10,138 bases of DNA, from positions 2,503-12,640 of the forward strand of contig DGOD01000342.1 in NCBI GenBank assembly GCA_002389265.1, read 5' to 3'. This document shows, piece after piece, positions 8,663 to 10,138 of this stretch (its first letter is position 1; each line of letters opens with the position of its first letter). The position numbers were made by a program, and so were the translations under genes. Source of the stretch: Gammaproteobacteria bacterium UBA4475. GTDB taxonomy: Bacteria; Pseudomonadota; Gammaproteobacteria; Pseudomonadales; Azotimanducaceae. The notes beneath the pieces are model-generated. The model was not told where the DNA came from and did no database searches. It saw only the letters and a program-made list of their open reading frames with translations.

Positions 8663-10042
8663 ATGTCTTCGAAACAATACTCATTACGGGATCGAATGTT
8701 AATCACCGCCACACTGGTGCTGATTTTGTTTCTCGGAATGATGGGCGCTGTTATCGATCAGGCGTTTACTCGCAGTGCTGAAGAGGGCGTGTCTAAACGG
8801 CTGATGATCCACGTATATGGTTTGCTAGCGGTCACCGAGGTTGAGCGTGGCCAGCTAGTGATGCCTGATATGCTCCAAGAGCCAGGATTTAATACCTTGG
8901 GGTCGGGTCTTTATGGCTTGGTGCTGGACGACGTTGGTGTAGAGCTCTGGCGTAGTGCTTCGGCGCTAGACCTGCGCCTTGCGGCGTCAGATCGCGAGAG
9001 TCTGTATCTGGGCCTAGATCCAGGCACTGAGCGCTTCGGCCAGTTGCCAACGCAAGATGGCTCGATTTTTTATAAGGCCTACCAGGTTCTTTGGCAAAAG
9101 CCTGATGCTGGGCTGGTTCCGTTTACATTCGTGGTGTTGCAGTCGATGGCGCCCTTCGAAAGTGAAATAAGTGGCTTCAGTAACAATCTTTGGGGCTGGC
9201 TGTTGGGCGTCGTCATCGTTTTAGTGGTGTTGCAATGGACTGTTATGAACTGGGGGCTGGCGCCGTTGCAGGCGCTGGCGCGAGATTTGAAAGCGATCGA
9301 GGACGGTGAGCGGCCGTTGCTGGATGGCGATTACCCACGAGAAATTCAGGGTGTAACTAGAAATCTTAATCTACTGCTTTCTAGTGAGCGCCAGCAGCGC
9401 GAGCGTTATCGAACCACTATGGGTGACCTTGCCCATAGCCTGAAAACGCCGTTGGCTATTCTTCGCGGGGCTTCCAGTGCGCTAGGTGTCGATGCCAATG
9501 CTGAAAAGATTCAGGCTATGCAAGGCACGGTAGAGGAGCAGGTTGCTCGTATGGATGAGATCGTCGCCTACCAACTCGAGCGTGCAGTCACTTCTTCTGC
9601 CGCGCCACTCAAGCAACCGATAGCAATAGAACCATTGGTCATGAAACTGATCAGTGCGATGAAAAAGGTTTACCGAGATAAGGGCCTAGAGTTCGACGTT
9701 CAGCTCGATCGCGCTATTTTTGCAGGTGATGAGCGGGACTTGATGGAGCTGTTAGGTAACCTTATCGATAATGCTTGTAAATATGGCCGGTCCGAGGTCA
9801 AGGTACAGGTACGTCAACCTCAAGCAGAAGGGTTGCTGATCGTCATCGAAGATGATGGGCCAGGTATTAACAATGCAGATCGCGCCAGGGTACTAGGGCG
9901 CGGGGCCCGATTAGACTTGCAACAAGCTGGACAGGGGATTGGTCTGGCAGTCGTTGGCGAAATTGCCAGCCGCTATGGTGGTGAGATTGTGGTTCAGGTG
10001 TCCAGCCTGGGCGGCGCCAGGCTGGTCGTCTCCCTGCCATAG
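8663..10042 (+). CDS. phoQ: PhoQ-like sensor histidine kinase
   Basis: A 459-residue inner-membrane sensor kinase, partner of the preceding regulator. Layout: TM1 about 13-31, a periplasmic sensor of about 140 residues (32-174), TM2 about 175-195, HAMP-like linker with LAPLQALARDLKAIEDGER, dimerisation domain with HSLKTPLAIL (H258 the phospho-acceptor), N box NLIDNACKYG (N366, N370), G1 box EDDGPGI (396-402), G2 box GQGIGLAV (423-430). RNLNLLLSSER, RYRTTMGDLAHSLKTPLAIL and LGGARL are shared with enteric PhoQ. The sensor domain has no acidic cluster like the EDDDDAE patch by which enteric PhoQ binds divalent cations, so the signal may differ. Start: ATG 8663 has GGTG six bases upstream; an in-frame GTG at 8654 overlapping the regulator's stop (GTGA) would add three residues. 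All catalytic motifs are intact. Confidence 0.9.
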   Translation: MSSKQYSLRDRMLITATLVLILFLGMMGAVIDQAFTRSAEEGVSKRLMIHVYGLLAVTEVERGQLVMPDMLQEPGFNTLGSGLYGLVLDDVGVELWRSASALDLRLAASDRESLYLGLDPGTERFGQLPTQDGSIFYKAYQVLWQKPDAGLVPFTFVVLQSMAPFESEISGFSNNLWGWLLGVVIVLVVLQWTVMNWGLAPLQALARDLKAIEDGERPLLDGDYPREIQGVTRNLNLLLSSERQQRERYRTTMGDLAHSLKTPLAILRGASSALGVDANAEKIQAMQGTVEEQVARMDEIVAYQLERAVTSSAAPLKQPIAIEPLVMKLISAMKKVYRDKGLEFDVQLDRAIFAGDERDLMELLGNLIDNACKYGRSEVKVQVRQPQAEGLLIVIEDDGPGINNADRARVLGRGARLDLQQAGQGIGLAVVGEIASRYGGEIVVQVSSLGGARLVVSLP

Positions 10043-10087
10043 AGTTATCTAAGAATCATCGGTACCTGTGCCTTGCGGCTGATACTC

Positions 10088-10138
10088 TCAGGCAAACCGG
10101 AGCTCTACCTCGGCATGATTGAAGCGCGTGTCCTGATG
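10088..10138 (-). CDS. Possible 3' end of a convergent gene (very short)
   Basis: On the minus strand, the window edge opens into 16 codons reading HQDTRFNHAEVELRFA and then TGA (10090-10088). The alternating charged and hydrophobic pattern is protein-like and would be a convergent gene facing the kinase gene. The plus strand is also open here in the kinase frame after its TAG, so coding cannot be decided from 51 bases. I do not recognise a family. Confidence 0.22.
   Translation of the reverse strand, partial: HQDTRFNHAEVELRFA

Noticed and set aside
10070..10105. Glycine riboswitch suggested by CTCTCAGGCAAA
   Set aside because: The expected upstream parts (GGAGAG and GCCGAAGG-like segments) are missing and the preceding bases are the kinase gene end; a 12-base match alone is not enough.

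Overview
The window looks like an ordinary chromosomal stretch of a gammaproteobacterium, probably a marine or aquatic relative of the Pseudomonadales/Cellvibrionales. The evidence is the gammaproteobacterial style of LigA and DinG, a PhoP/PhoQ-class two-component pair, a YcaD-type MFS transporter, a glycine-zipper envelope protein, and a base composition that by eye is slightly above 50% GC. No tRNA, rRNA, CRISPR array, transposase or phage gene was seen. The lineage is an inference.

Left part (1-2264). The window opens inside ligA (NAD-dependent DNA ligase, 3' part only). ligA overlaps by 4 bases (ATGA) a small lipoprotein with a lytic-transglycosylase-like domain. That gene in turn overlaps by 1 base (TGATG) the remnant of an NhaC-family Na+/H+ antiporter gene. 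The remnant keeps only about 105 codons, is interrupted by an in-frame TAG, and has lost the rest of the gene. A two-tier hairpin followed by five T closes this unit. Just after it lies a candidate sigma70 promoter with a perfect TATAAT box.

Middle part (2265-6896). A YcaD-like MFS transporter on the + strand converges on a secreted six-bladed beta-propeller protein of the PQQ-dependent sugar/L-sorbosone dehydrogenase family on the - strand. That gene is divergent from dinG, an iron-sulfur XPD-like helicase whose four cysteine ligands have the spacing known from E. coli DinG. The roughly 65-base region between the two starts must hold both promoters.

Right part (6897-10138). A nested inverted-repeat element lies between dinG and a compact + strand cluster: a periplasmic/outer-membrane glycine-zipper protein, a small secreted PepSY-like protein, a PhoP-like response regulator and a PhoQ-like sensor kinase. 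The gaps are 22 and 49 bases and the last two genes overlap or nearly touch, so the four may form one envelope-sensing operon. The last 96 bases hold no complete gene; a short open stretch on the - strand could be the tail of a convergent gene.

I do not see a clearly new biological system. The points most worth a second look are the decayed antiporter gene that may still give a 42-residue membrane peptide, the nested inverted repeat at 6910-6977, and the PhoQ-like sensor that lacks the acidic metal-binding patch of enteric PhoQ while sitting beside a PepSY-like protein.
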